Of a DNA stretch of 64,000 bases, positions 8,344 to 17,097 are shown one piece after another. Where the stretch lies: assembly GCF_000744705.1 (NCBI RefSeq), contig NZ_JQML01000001.1, positions 5,962,017 to 6,026,016 of the forward strand. Reading direction: 5' to 3'. Both the position numbers and the translations under genes were made by a program. The DNA is from Streptacidiphilus albus JL83. GTDB lineage: Bacteria; Actinomycetota; Actinomycetes; Streptomycetales; Streptomycetaceae. Each line of letters opens with the position of its first letter. The first letter of the stretch is position 1. The notes under the pieces were generated by a model. The model made no database searches. It worked only from the letters and a program-made list of their open reading frames with translations, and was not told the origin of the DNA.

Positions 8344-9520
8344 CCGGATTGCGCTGGTGGAGGCCGCGCTGGACCTGCGGATCGCGGCGGGCCACAGCTC
8401 GCGGAAGTTCGAGTCGGCGTTCGCGCGCCGGCTGAAGCTCCGCAAGGCGCACCTGACCAACTCGGGCTCCTCGGCCAACCTCCTGGCGATCACCGCCCTC
8501 ACCTCGCACCACCTGGGCGACCAGCGCCTGGTCCCCGGCGATGAGGTGATCACGGTGGCGGCGGGCTTCCCGACCACGGTCAACCCGATCCTGCAGAACG
8601 GTCTGATCCCGGTCTTCGTCGACGTGGACCTGCGGACCTACAACACCACGGCGGAGCGCATCGAGGCCGCCATCGGCCCGCGCACCAGGGCGATCATCGT
8701 GGCCCACGCCCTGGGCAACCCGTTCCCGGTGGCCGAGGTGGCGCAGCTGGCCGAGGACCACGGGCTGTTCCTGATCGAGGACAACTGCGACGCGGTGGGC
8801 GCCACCTACGACGGCAAGCTCACCGGTACCTTCGGTGACATATCCACCGTCAGCTTCTACCCGGCGCACCACCTGACGATGGGTGAGGGCGGCTGCGTCC
8901 TCACCGGGAACCTGGCGCTGGCCCGGATCGTGGAGTCGCTGCGCGACTGGGGCCGGGACTGCTGGTGCGAGCCGGGCGAGAGCAACAAGTGCCTCAAGCG
9001 CTTCAACTACCAGATGGGGACCCTGCCGGCCGGCTACGACCACAAGTACATCTTCTCCCACGTCGGCTACAACCTGAAGGCGACCGACCTGCAGGCCGCG
9101 CTGGGGCTGACCCAGCTGGCCAAGCTGGACTCGTTCATCGCCGCCCGCCGCAGCAACTGGCAGCGGCTGCGGGAGAGCCTGGACGGCGTGCCGTGGCTGA
9201 TCCTGCCGGAGGCCACGCCGCGCAGCGACCCGAGTTGGTTCGGGTTCGTGGTCACGGTGGACCCGGAGGCCCCGTTCCACCGGGCCGCGCTGGTGGACTT
9301 CCTGGAGAGCCGGAAGATCGGCACCCGTCGGCTCTTCGCCGGCAACCTCACCCGGCAGCCGGCCTACGTCGACCAGCCGCACCGGGTGTCCGGCAGCCTG
9401 GAGAACAGCGACCTGGTCACCGAGCACACCTTCTGGGTGGGGGTCTACCCCGGGCTCACCGAGGAGATGATCGACTACATCGCCTCCTCCATGAAGGAGT
9501 TCGTGGGGGCCCACGGATGA
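8216..9520 (+). CDS. NDP-4-keto-6-deoxyhexose 3-dehydratase, PMP- and [2Fe-2S]-dependent (RfbH/SpnQ/LanQ type)
   Basis: The 434-residue DegT/DnrJ/EryC1-fold protein carries both marks of the E1 dehydratase subgroup. The PLP lysine is replaced by histidine in SFYPAHHLTMGEGG. The iron-sulfur cysteines follow the exact spacing C-x57-C-x1-C-x7-C: the first in EDNCDAVG, the rest in RDCWCEPGESNKC. It removes the C-3 hydroxyl as a dehydratase and needs reducing electrons to finish the deoxygenation. No dedicated E3-type reductase lies nearby, so it probably uses cellular ferredoxin or flavodoxin reductases, as SpnQ does. It indicates a 2,3,6-trideoxy- or 3,6-dideoxyhexose. Confidence 0.93.
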   Translation: MTDQKALVLDEVRKYHEEQRNNRPFEPGVTEIWPSGAVLEADDRIALVEAALDLRIAAGHSSRKFESAFARRLKLRKAHLTNSGSSANLLAITALTSHHLGDQRLVPGDEVITVAAGFPTTVNPILQNGLIPVFVDVDLRTYNTTAERIEAAIGPRTRAIIVAHALGNPFPVAEVAQLAEDHGLFLIEDNCDAVGATYDGKLTGTFGDISTVSFYPAHHLTMGEGGCVLTGNLALARIVESLRDWGRDCWCEPGESNKCLKRFNYQMGTLPAGYDHKYIFSHVGYNLKATDLQAALGLTQLAKLDSFIAARRSNWQRLRESLDGVPWLILPEATPRSDPSWFGFVVTVDPEAPFHRAALVDFLESRKIGTRRLFAGNLTRQPAYVDQPHRVSGSLENSDLVTEHTFWVGVYPGLTEEMIDYIASSMKEFVGAHG

Positions 9521-9563
9521 CCGGCGGATCCCGTACACCGACTCCGGACCGGAAGGAGCCGTC

Positions 9564-10343
9564 GTGGACCTGGGCCTGAACGGGCGGACGGTGCTGGTGA
9601 CCGGCGCGACCGGCGGCATCGGCAGCGAGATCGCCCGGGCTTTCGCGGCCGAGGGGGCCCGGGTGGCGGTGACCTACCGCTCCGACCACGAGGCCGCCGA
9701 GAAGCTCGTCGCCGAACTGCGCGGGGGCGGCGACCCGGCCGCCGACCCGGACCGCGCCTTCGCCCTGCGCTACGCCCTGGACGAGCCCGGCTCCGCGCAG
9801 CGCGCGGTGGCGGCGGTCGAGGACCGCTGGGGCTCCCTGGACGTCCTGGTGGTGAACGCGGTGCACCGGGGCGCCCGCCGGGTGCCGGGCACCCGCTTCG
9901 AGGACGTACCCGAGGAGGCCTGGCGCCCGGTCGTCGACGACAACCTGGCCCCTGCCATCAGCACGGTCCAGTGCGCGGTGGGCGGGATGCGCCGCCGGGG
10001 CTGGGGCCGGATCGTCCTGATCTCCTCCCACAACGCGCTCGGCGGCAACCAGGGCCAGGAGTTCTACGGCGCCGCCAAGGCCGGTCTGCACGGACTGGCC
10101 CGCAGCCTGATGTGGGACCTGGGCGACTCCGGGGTGCTGGTCAACGTGGTCTGCCCGGGGCTGACCGCGACCGAGCAGGTCGTCGCCGCCCTGCCCGGCG
10201 CGGTGCGTGACCGGGAGGCGCAGGCCACGCCGACCGGCCGGTTGACCGCCCCCGCCGAGGTGGCCCGGAGCGTGGTCTTCCTGTGCTCGGAGGCCAACGG
10301 CAACATCACCGGCGAATCGCTGACGGTGGCCGGCGGCCGCTAG
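9564..10343 (+). CDS. SDR-family ketoreductase
   Basis: The 259-residue classical SDR has TGATGGIG at residues 13-20, a catalytic serine in VLISSHNA near 157 and YGAAKAG with Tyr168 and Lys172. The C-terminal ITGESLTVAGGR is typical of FabG-like enzymes. GTG 9564 follows AAGGAG by seven bases. In angucycline clusters this position is often taken by a polyketide ketoreductase such as LanV/UrdM-type C-6 reductases, so reduction of the aglycone is the favoured role. A sugar ketoreductase or a general 3-oxoacyl-ACP reductase cannot be excluded. Confidence 0.8.
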   Translation: MDLGLNGRTVLVTGATGGIGSEIARAFAAEGARVAVTYRSDHEAAEKLVAELRGGGDPAADPDRAFALRYALDEPGSAQRAVAAVEDRWGSLDVLVVNAVHRGARRVPGTRFEDVPEEAWRPVVDDNLAPAISTVQCAVGGMRRRGWGRIVLISSHNALGGNQGQEFYGAAKAGLHGLARSLMWDLGDSGVLVNVVCPGLTATEQVVAALPGAVRDREAQATPTGRLTAPAEVARSVVFLCSEANGNITGESLTVAGGR

Positions 10344-10400
10344 CCGCACTCATCCGTACCTTTCAACCGCACCTGTCCGATCCCGATCGAAGGGGAAACC

Positions 10401-11882
10401 GTGTCGCCTGAAATAGCAACCGAAATGACCCTGCCGGCACTGCTGCGGTCCCGTATGGACCCGGACCTGCCGGCCCGAATCGCCCGCTCGGCAGCCACCA
10501 CCCGGGGCTCCGTGATGCGGACCGAGGACTTCCCCGCCTGGCTGGACGAACGCCGTCGGGCCAACGACTTCCGGGTGGACCGGATCCCCTTCGCGGAGCT
10601 GGACGGCTGGTCCTTCCAGGAGGGCACCTGCAACCTGGTGCACCGCAGCGGGAGGTTCTTCGCCGTCGAGGGGCTGCACGTCACCTGCGACACCGGGCTC
10701 TTCCGCGACTGGTACCAGCCGATCATCAAGCAGCCCGAGGTGGGCATCCTCGGCATCCTGGTGAAGGAGTTCGACGGGGTCCTGCACTGCCTGATGCAGG
10801 CCAAGATGGAGCCGGGCAACCCGAACCTGCTGCAGCTGTCGCCCACCGTCCAGGCCACCCGCAGCAACTACACCAAGGTGCACCACGGCGCGGACGTGAA
10901 GTACCTGGAGTACTTCACCCAGCCGAGGTCCGGCCGGGTGCTCTCCGACATGCTGCAGTCCGAGCACGGCTCGTGGTTCTACCACAAGAGCAACCGGAAC
11001 ATGATCGTGGAGGCCATCGGCGAGGTGCCGGTGCACGAGGACTTCGTCTGGCTGACCTTCGGTCAGCTCGCCGAGCTGCTGCACCGGGACAACGTGGTCA
11101 ACATGGACTCCCGGACGGTGCTGGCCACCGCGCCGATGGCCGCGACCGGCACCTGGGCGGAGGAGGAGGTGACCTTCGCGGCGGCCCTGGACCGCTCCCG
11201 CGACCAGAGCGCGGGCGCCCTCCACTCCGACACCGAGCTCCGCTCCTGGTTCACCGCCGAGCGCTCCCGGCACGACGTCGACGCCGAACGCATTCCGCTG
11301 ACCGGGCTGCCCGGCTGGAAGCGCGGCGAGTCGTCGATCGAGCGGGAGGACGGCCGGTACTTCCGGGTGGTGGCGCTCTCCGTCACCGCCGGCAACCGCG
11401 AGGTGACCGGCTGGACCCAGCCGATGATCGAGCCCTGCGGCCGCGGCGTCTCCGCCTTCCTCGCCTGCATCATCGAGGGCGTGCTGCACGTCCTGGTGCA
11501 CGCCAGGGTCGAGGGCGGCTTCCTGGACACCATCGAGCTGGGCCCGACGGTCCAGTACACCCCGGGCAACTACGACCACCTGGCGGAGGAGGAGCGCCCG
11601 CCGTTCCTGGACCTGGTGCTCTCCGCCAACCCCGCCCGGGTCCGCTACGAGGCGGTTCACGCCGAGGAGGGCGGCCGCTTCCTCAATGCCGAGAGCCGCT
11701 ACCTGGTCGTAGAGGTGTTCGAGGGCGAAGCAGCTGCCGCGCTCGAACCGGTGGAAGGATACCGATGGGTTACGCCGGGGCAGTTGAGCAGCCTCGTGCG
11801 GCACAGTCACTATGTGAACGTACAAGCACGGACTCTTCTGGCTTGCCTGAATGCGATGGGTGGTACCGAGCAGAATGAATGA
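10401..11882 (+). CDS. NDP-4-keto-6-deoxyhexose 2,3-dehydratase
   Basis: The 493-residue protein is an internal duplication: two Hexose_dehydrat (NDP-hexose 2,3-dehydratase) repeats at about 40-245 and 265-480. Each has the same landmarks, WSFQEGTCNLVHRSGRFF and WKRGESSIEREDGRYF early and SPTVQATRSNY and GPTVQYTPGNY late. This is the UrdS/LanS/TylX3/EryBVI family, which eliminates water across C-2/C-3 to begin 2-deoxygenation. GTG 10401 follows AAGGGGAAACC. Its stop overlaps the next start region by eight bases, consistent with a coupled 2,3-dehydratase/3-ketoreductase pair that handles the unstable 3,4-diketo intermediate. Confidence 0.95.
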   Translation: MSPEIATEMTLPALLRSRMDPDLPARIARSAATTRGSVMRTEDFPAWLDERRRANDFRVDRIPFAELDGWSFQEGTCNLVHRSGRFFAVEGLHVTCDTGLFRDWYQPIIKQPEVGILGILVKEFDGVLHCLMQAKMEPGNPNLLQLSPTVQATRSNYTKVHHGADVKYLEYFTQPRSGRVLSDMLQSEHGSWFYHKSNRNMIVEAIGEVPVHEDFVWLTFGQLAELLHRDNVVNMDSRTVLATAPMAATGTWAEEEVTFAAALDRSRDQSAGALHSDTELRSWFTAERSRHDVDAERIPLTGLPGWKRGESSIEREDGRYFRVVALSVTAGNREVTGWTQPMIEPCGRGVSAFLACIIEGVLHVLVHARVEGGFLDTIELGPTVQYTPGNYDHLAEEERPPFLDLVLSANPARVRYEAVHAEEGGRFLNAESRYLVVEVFEGEAAAALEPVEGYRWVTPGQLSSLVRHSHYVNVQARTLLACLNAMGGTEQNE

Positions 11883-12918
11883 GGAGATAGTCGAAGGGCC
11901 GGGGACGGCGGATCCCCGGCCCGCTCTGCGGGTCGGTGTCCTCGGCAGTGCCGACATCGCCCGACGCCGGATGCTGCCCGCCCTGGCGGCGGAGCCCGGC
12001 ATCGAGATCGTGGCGGTCGCCGGCCGTGCGCCCGGGCGGGCCGACGAGCTCGCCGCCGCCTACGGCTGCGCGTCGGTCACCGGCTACGCGAACCTGCTGG
12101 CCATGGACGAGGTGGACGCGGTCTACGTGCCGCTGCCGGTGGCCCTCCACGCCGACTGGGCCGAGCGCGCGCTGCGCGCCGGCAAGCACGTGCTGGCCGA
12201 GAAGCCGCTGGCGATGGACCCGGTCACGGCCCGGCGGCTGCTGGACCTGGCCGAGGAACGCGGCCTGGTGCTGCTGGAGAACGTGATGTTCGTCCACCAC
12301 GGCCAGCACGCCGCCGTCCGCAAGCTGGTCGCCGACGGCACCATCGGTGAACTCAGGTCCTTCCGGGCCGACTTCGCCATTCCCGAGCTTCCGCCGGAGG
12401 ACATCCGCTACCAGTCGGAGCTCGGCGGCGGCGCCCTGCTGGACGTCGGCCTGTACCCGGTCCGGGGGGCGCTGCAGATGCTGGGCGGCGGCCTGCGGGT
12501 GGTCGGCGCCGCCCTGTACAGCTCGCCGGGCAAGTCCGTGGAGACCGCCGGGGCGGCCCTGCTGACCACGCCCGACGGGGTGTTCGCCCAGCTCACCTTC
12601 GGCATCGGTCTGGCCTACCGGTCCGCCTACGAACTGTGGGGCAGCCGGGGTCGAATCCGGGTCGAGCGGGTGTTCACGCCCGGCGGGGACCATGCGCCGG
12701 TCGTGCAGGTCGAACTTCCCGGCTCCGTGCGGCCGGTGGTGCTCGCCCCGGAGGACCAGGTGGCGGCGACGGTGCGGGCCTTCGTGGAGGCGGTCCGCAG
12801 CGGTGTCGCAGGCGCTCCGGACGCCGAGGAGTGCCTGGAACAGGCGGCGCTGCTCGACGCGATCCGGCAGCACGCCCGCACCGGCGGCACTCCAGTCTCC
12901 CCCGAGCCGTCGAGCTGA
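11875..12918 (+). CDS. NDP-hexose 3-ketoreductase, Gfo/Idh/MocA family
   Basis: The roughly 347-residue oxidoreductase has the Rossmann loop GVLGSADIARRRMLPAL near residue 22 and the AEKPLAMD motif (catalytic-lysine EKP) near 105. It belongs with UrdT, LanT, SpnN and KijD10, which reduce the C-3 keto group formed by the 2,3-dehydratase and yield dTDP-4-keto-2,6-dideoxyglucose. ATG 11875 is preferred because the family starts shortly before the Rossmann strand; an in-frame ATG at 11851 would add eight residues inside the upstream gene. It is the last gene of the sugar block. Confidence 0.9.
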   Translation: MNEEIVEGPGTADPRPALRVGVLGSADIARRRMLPALAAEPGIEIVAVAGRAPGRADELAAAYGCASVTGYANLLAMDEVDAVYVPLPVALHADWAERALRAGKHVLAEKPLAMDPVTARRLLDLAEERGLVLLENVMFVHHGQHAAVRKLVADGTIGELRSFRADFAIPELPPEDIRYQSELGGGALLDVGLYPVRGALQMLGGGLRVVGAALYSSPGKSVETAGAALLTTPDGVFAQLTFGIGLAYRSAYELWGSRGRIRVERVFTPGGDHAPVVQVELPGSVRPVVLAPEDQVAATVRAFVEAVRSGVAGAPDAEECLEQAALLDAIRQHARTGGTPVSPEPSS

Positions 12919-12925
12919 CCTTGTA

Positions 12926-12949
12926 GCCGGCTGCCGGGCGGCAGCCGGC
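12926..12949. terminator. 10-bp perfect hairpin between sugar genes and carboxylase
   Basis: GCCGGCTGCC pairs perfectly with GGCAGCCGGC around a 4-base GGGC loop. It sits eight bases after the 3-ketoreductase stop and ends 23 bases before the carboxylase start, so it can act as an intercistronic terminator or attenuator. No T-run follows, which is common in high-GC actinomycetes. Confidence 0.5.
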
Positions 12950-12972
12950 CCCCACAGGAGGAATGGAAGCCG

Positions 12973-14700
12973 ATGAGCATAGTTGACGACCGGCCACAGC
13001 TGCGGATCGAGACCCCGGCCTCGCTCCGTCGCACCGGACCAGTTCCGACCGCACCCCCGTCCAGGCCCCGGCCGGCTCCGGCCGGCCCCCCGGCCGCCCG
13101 CCCGGAGCCGGCTGCGGAGCCGGCTGCGGAGCCGGCGCCCACCGCGCCGCTGAGCGCCCGGGAGCGGGCGGCGGAACTGGCGGAGAAGCGCGCCGAGGTC
13201 CTGCGCGGACCGAGTGACCAGGCCACCGAGGCCCAGCACGCCAAGGGCAAGCTCACCGCCAGGGAGCGGCTCGACCTGCTCTTCGACCCGGGGAGCTTCA
13301 CCGAGGTCGAGGGGTTGCGCCGGCACCGGGCCACCGGCTTCGGACTGGAGGCCAAGAAGCCCCACACCGACGGGGTGGTCATCGGCTGGGGACAGGTGGA
13401 CGGCCGGCAGGTGTTCGCCTACGCCCACGACTTCCGGATCTTCGGCGGCGCGCTCGGCGAGGCCCACGCCCAGAAGATCCACAAGATCATGGACCTGGCG
13501 GCGGCCGCCGGAGCGCCCGTCATCGGCCTCTGCGACGGCGCCGGGGCCCGGATCCAGGAGGGCGTCACCGCGCTCGCCGGCTACGGCGGCATCTTCCAGC
13601 GCAATGTCCGCAACTCCGGGGTGATCCCGCAGATCAGCGTGATGCTCGGGCCGTGCGCCGGCGGCGCCGCCTACTCGCCCGCGCTCACCGACTTCGTGTT
13701 CATGGTCCGCGGCACCTCGCAGATGTTCATCACCGGGCCCGACGTGGTCCAGGCGGTCACCGGCGAGAAGATCAGCCAGAACGGCCTCGGCGGCGCGGAC
13801 GTCCACGCGGAGACCACCGGAGTGGCGGCCTTCGTCAGCGACGACGAGGAGAGCTGCCTCGCCGACGTCCGGCACCTGCTCTCGCTGCTGCCGGCCAACA
13901 ACCGTGAACTTCCGCCGCGGGAGCTGGAGTCGGACCCGGTGGACCGGCGCACCGACGCCCTGCTCGACCTGGTTCCGGCGGACCCCAACCGCTCCTACGA
14001 CATGCGCGCGGTGATCGCCGAGATCGTCGACGACGGCGAGTTCTTCGAGGTGCACGAGCGCTGGGCGCCCAACATCGTCTGCGCGCTGACCCGGCTCGGC
14101 GGGGACGTGGTCGGCATCGTCGCCAATCAACCCCAGTCGCTCGCGGGCGTGCTGGACATCCACTCGTCGGAGAAGGCGGCCCGCTTCGTCCAGCTGTGCG
14201 ACGCCTTCAACATCCCGCTGGTGACCCTGGTCGACGTGCCGGGCTTCCTGCCGGGCGTCGCCCAGGAGCACGGCGGGGTCATCCGCCACGGCGCCAAGCT
14301 GCTGTACGCGTACTGCAACGCCACCGTGCCGCGCATCCAGCTGATCCTGCGCAAGGCCTACGGCGGCGCCTACATCGTCATGGACTCGCGCTCCATCGGG
14401 ACCGACCTCTCGCTCGCCTGGCCGACCAACGAGATCGCCGTGATGGGCGCGGAGGGGGCCGCCAACGTGGTCTTCCGCCGCGAGATCGCCGCCTCCGAGG
14501 ATCCCGATCGGACCCGGGCCGAACGCATCCAGGAGTACCGCACGGAGCTGATGCACCCCTACTACGCCGCCGAACGCGGACTGGTGGACGATGTGATAGA
14601 CCCGGGCGAGACCCGGAGCCGGCTCATCGGCGGTCTCGCGATGCTGCGCGCCAAGCATGTGCCGCTGCCCAGCCGCAAGCATGGGAACCAGCCCCAGTGA
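12973..14700 (+). CDS. Acyl-CoA carboxylase carboxyltransferase (beta) subunit
   Basis: The 575-residue protein is a propionyl/acetyl-CoA carboxylase beta subunit with both crotonase-fold halves. The acyl-CoA oxyanion loops GAGARIQEG and PCAGGAAYSPA lie in the first half, and FLPGVAQEHGGVIRHGAKLLYA and AYGGAYIVMDS in the second. It transfers a carboxyl group from carboxybiotin to acetyl- or propionyl-CoA and would supply malonyl-CoA for the polyketide. About 55 N-terminal Pro/Ala-rich residues (AAEPAAEPAAEP, from 12-base DNA repeats near 13104-13138) precede the conserved domain. An AGGAGGAATGG site precedes the ATG. No biotin-carrier subunit is in the window, so a housekeeping alpha subunit is probably shared. 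Confidence 0.93.
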   Translation: MSIVDDRPQLRIETPASLRRTGPVPTAPPSRPRPAPAGPPAARPEPAAEPAAEPAPTAPLSARERAAELAEKRAEVLRGPSDQATEAQHAKGKLTARERLDLLFDPGSFTEVEGLRRHRATGFGLEAKKPHTDGVVIGWGQVDGRQVFAYAHDFRIFGGALGEAHAQKIHKIMDLAAAAGAPVIGLCDGAGARIQEGVTALAGYGGIFQRNVRNSGVIPQISVMLGPCAGGAAYSPALTDFVFMVRGTSQMFITGPDVVQAVTGEKISQNGLGGADVHAETTGVAAFVSDDEESCLADVRHLLSLLPANNRELPPRELESDPVDRRTDALLDLVPADPNRSYDMRAVIAEIVDDGEFFEVHERWAPNIVCALTRLGGDVVGIVANQPQSLAGVLDIHSSEKAARFVQLCDAFNIPLVTLVDVPGFLPGVAQEHGGVIRHGAKLLYAYCNATVPRIQLILRKAYGGAYIVMDSRSIGTDLSLAWPTNEIAVMGAEGAANVVFRREIAASEDPDRTRAERIQEYRTELMHPYYAAERGLVDDVIDPGETRSRLIGGLAMLRAKHVPLPSRKHGNQPQ

Positions 14701-14939
14701 GCGCCGGGGCATCGGCGCCACCGGCGCCGCAGCCGCTGTTCAGCATCGTCCGGGGCGAGGTCGCCCCGGAGGAGCTGGCGGCGCTGACCGCCGTGCTGCT
14801 GACCCGGGCGCGGACCGCGGAGGCGCTCCCCCCGCAGCGCTCGGGCCCGGCCCGCTGGTCCCGCGAACTGGCGGGGCACCGGACGGCGGGAGCCTGGGCC
14901 GCTCCCGACCTTCCGGACTGGAGTTCGCCCAGGAACTGA
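14697..14939 (+). CDS. Acyl-CoA carboxylase epsilon subunit-like small protein
   Basis: The 80-residue protein starts at GTG 14697, overlapping the beta-subunit stop (GTGA). The SIVRGEVAPEELAALTAVLLTR stretch and the C-terminal SRELAGHRTAGAWA followed by a tryptophan match the short epsilon subunits that stabilise actinobacterial acyl-CoA carboxylases (AccE/PccE). Its only plausible partner is the overlapping beta subunit. The longer open frame through the beta-subunit gene is a shifted reading and is rejected. Confidence 0.82.
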   Translation: MSAGASAPPAPQPLFSIVRGEVAPEELAALTAVLLTRARTAEALPPQRSGPARWSRELAGHRTAGAWAAPDLPDWSSPRN

Positions 14940-15004
14940 CGCCAGGTCACGATGATCCCGGTCCCATTTCCGAGGTATTCCACAAAGCGGTCGCGCCCCC
15001 TGCC

Positions 15005-15010
15005 TAGAGT
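15005..15010 (+). promoter_or_regulatory. -10 like hexamer TAGAGT, candidate leaderless promoter
   Basis: TAGAGT ends six bases before the ATG at 15017 and no ribosome binding site is visible, so the mRNA may begin at or near the start codon. A weak -35 candidate TTCCAC at 14978 has a long 21-base spacer. The same TANNNT-to-ATG spacing recurs at 20259, 21531 and 34585. Confidence 0.4.
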
Positions 15011-15016
15011 GAACCC

Positions 15017-16537
15017 ATGGACACTGAGGTGATCGTGGCCGGGGGCGGACCCGTGGGACTGCTGCTCGCCTGCGAGTTGCGGCTGGCGGGGGTCGACGTC
15101 CTGGTTCTCGAACGTCGGCGTGAACCGGACCTGACCATCAAGGCCGGCTCCGTCAACGCCCCCACGATGGAGGCGTTCCACCGGCGGGGACTGCTGCCGG
15201 CGCTGACCCGGGCCCAGCGGGAGAACCTGGAGCGGATGCGGCAGTTCCTCCGGCAGCAGCCGGCGGACGCGCCGACGGCGGTGCCGCCCAGGCCGCTCGG
15301 CCACTTCGCCGGGATGATGCTCAGCGCGGACCTGCTGGACCCGGACGACCCGGAGTTCGCCGGTCTCGGCCCGGTCGAGGCCGTCGGTCTGATCCCGCAG
15401 CGCGACATCGAGCGGATCCTGGCCGAGCGCGCGGCGGAGCTGGGGGTGCGACTGCTGACCGGCACCGAGGTGACCGGGCTGGCGGCGGACGACGAGGGCG
15501 TGACCGTACAGGCCGGCGACAGCTCCTTCCGCGCCCCGTGGCTGGTCGGCTGCGACGGCGGACGCAGCGCGGTGCGAAAGCTGAGCGGATTCGCCTTTCC
15601 CGGAACCGAGGGCGAGATCACCGGCCATCAGGCCGTGGTCGAACTGAGCCGCACGGACGGCCTGCGAGCCGGTTGGAACCTCACCGACACCGGCGTCTAC
15701 GTCCACGGCCCGCTGCCCGGGCGGATCCTCACGGTGGAGTTCGACGGACCGCCGGTGGACCGCGAGGGGCCGGTCACCGCCGAGGAGCTGCAGGGCAGCC
15801 TGCGCCGGGTCTCCGGGCTGCCGGTCGTGGTCGACCGGGTCGCCAGCGGCACCCGCTTCACCGACAACGCCCGTCAGGCGTCCACCTACCGGCTCGGCCG
15901 GGTGCTGCTGGCCGGCGACGCCGCCCATGTCCACGCGCCCTTCGGGGCGCAGGGGCTGAACCTCGGCATCGGCGACGCGATGAACCTCGGCTGGAAGCTG
16001 GCCGCGGTGGTCCGCGACCCGAAGGCGGAGCGACTGCTCGACACCTACACCGCCGAACGGCACCCCATCGGAGCCAGGGTGCTGGACTGGACCCGCGCCC
16101 AGGTGCTGCTGATGCGTCCCGAACCGGCCAGCCGGGCGTTGCGCACGGTCGTCGGCGACCTGATGAACACCGGGACCGGGACCGGCTACTTCGTCCGGAT
16201 GATCTCCGGGGTCCAGCAGCGCTACGAGCTGCCCGGCGACCATCCGCTCGTCGGCCGCAGCGCTCCCGACCTGCTGCTGGCCGACGGCAGCCGGCTCGCC
16301 GACCACCTCCACGACGGCCGGGGGCTGCTGCTCGACCTCCTGGACGACCCCGAGCTGCGGGCCGGTGCGGAGGGCTACCGGGAGCGGGTGCGGACGGTGA
16401 CCCTGAGCAGCGCCGAGCGGCCGGGCACGGCCGCACTGCTGGTGCGCCCGGACGGCTGCGTCGCCTGGGCGGCGGACAGCGGCGCGCCGTCGGCCGACGT
16501 GCCGCTCGAAGCGGCACTGGCCACCTGGTTCGGCTGA
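15017..16537 (+). CDS. FAD-dependent monooxygenase (PHBH fold), second copy
   Basis: The 506-residue flavoprotein has GGGPVG at residues 9-14, GCDGGRSAVRK near 176 and GDAAHVHAPFGAQGLNLGIGDAMNLGWKLA from about 300. A thioredoxin-like C-terminal domain ends in LVRPDGCVAWAA. It resembles aromatic polyketide hydroxylases and the rifampicin monooxygenase group. It is only distantly similar to the hydroxylase at 3708 and is transcribed from its own promoter, probably leaderless. It is the last gene that clearly belongs to the polyketide/deoxysugar cluster in this window. Confidence 0.88.
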   Translation: MDTEVIVAGGGPVGLLLACELRLAGVDVLVLERRREPDLTIKAGSVNAPTMEAFHRRGLLPALTRAQRENLERMRQFLRQQPADAPTAVPPRPLGHFAGMMLSADLLDPDDPEFAGLGPVEAVGLIPQRDIERILAERAAELGVRLLTGTEVTGLAADDEGVTVQAGDSSFRAPWLVGCDGGRSAVRKLSGFAFPGTEGEITGHQAVVELSRTDGLRAGWNLTDTGVYVHGPLPGRILTVEFDGPPVDREGPVTAEELQGSLRRVSGLPVVVDRVASGTRFTDNARQASTYRLGRVLLAGDAAHVHAPFGAQGLNLGIGDAMNLGWKLAAVVRDPKAERLLDTYTAERHPIGARVLDWTRAQVLLMRPEPASRALRTVVGDLMNTGTGTGYFVRMISGVQQRYELPGDHPLVGRSAPDLLLADGSRLADHLHDGRGLLLDLLDDPELRAGAEGYRERVRTVTLSSAERPGTAALLVRPDGCVAWAADSGAPSADVPLEAALATWFG

Positions 16538-16553
16538 GGTCACGTCACGGCGG

Positions 16554-16847
16554 CTACCACCCCTCCAGATGGGACGTCCCGTAGGGGAACTCCAGCTCCC
16601 ACATGAGCATCATCTCCTGGGCGGTGAGCGGGACGTCCCGGCACAGCCGCTCCGGGTGCCCGGGCGGCGGCCCGTCCTCGTCGCCCGGCATCAGCATCAG
16701 GTAGCGACGGTCGATCGTCCGGAGCCGTCCGCGATTGCGCTGGGTCTGCCTGCGCCTGCTGAGGCCGCCGATGACGGTGAGGGCGTCACCCACAGGTCGG
16801 CCGCAACGCTTCAGCAGCCGACGCATCCATCCTGTTCGAGCAGCCAT
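16554..16847 (-). CDS. Small basic protein, possibly DUF6059-like
   Basis: The 97-residue protein starts at ATG 16847, five bases after a strong GGGGAGGA site on the minus strand; the longer open frame to 17018 is not supported. The N-terminal half is highly basic (RRLLKRCGRP, GGLSRRRQTQRNRGR). The C-terminal half has GHPERLCRDVPLTAQEMMLMWEL, a pattern I associate with short actinobacterial DUF6059 proteins of unknown function, which often lie beside natural-product clusters. I assign no biochemical role. It converges on the flavin monooxygenase with a 16-base gap. Confidence 0.6.
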   Translation of the reverse strand: MAARTGWMRRLLKRCGRPVGDALTVIGGLSRRRQTQRNRGRLRTIDRRYLMLMPGDEDGPPPGHPERLCRDVPLTAQEMMLMWELEFPYGTSHLEGW

Positions 16848-17097
16848 GCCTGTCCTCCCCTTCTTCCCGGGCAAGCGCCGGGGAGAAAGGGAGGATGCAT
16901 GCCGCTGCTGGAATCGCGGTCGACACCGCGTCGGGTGGCGGCCGAGTGCCGCCCGTGCCGAGCGCCGGTTTGTCGAGAGCGGTTCGACCGGCGTGCGAAC
17001 GCTCCGGGGCAGAGTCACGGGGTGTGCGCAACGGGCGCAGCCGGAACAGGTCGGTGCAGGACGGGTGGAGGTCTCGGGTCACGTGCTTGTCGAATCG

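Noticed and set aside
16735-17097. N-terminal extension of KorA
   Set aside because: The upstream stretch lies in the divergent promoter region, is rich in arginine and has no ribosome binding site in a suitable position.
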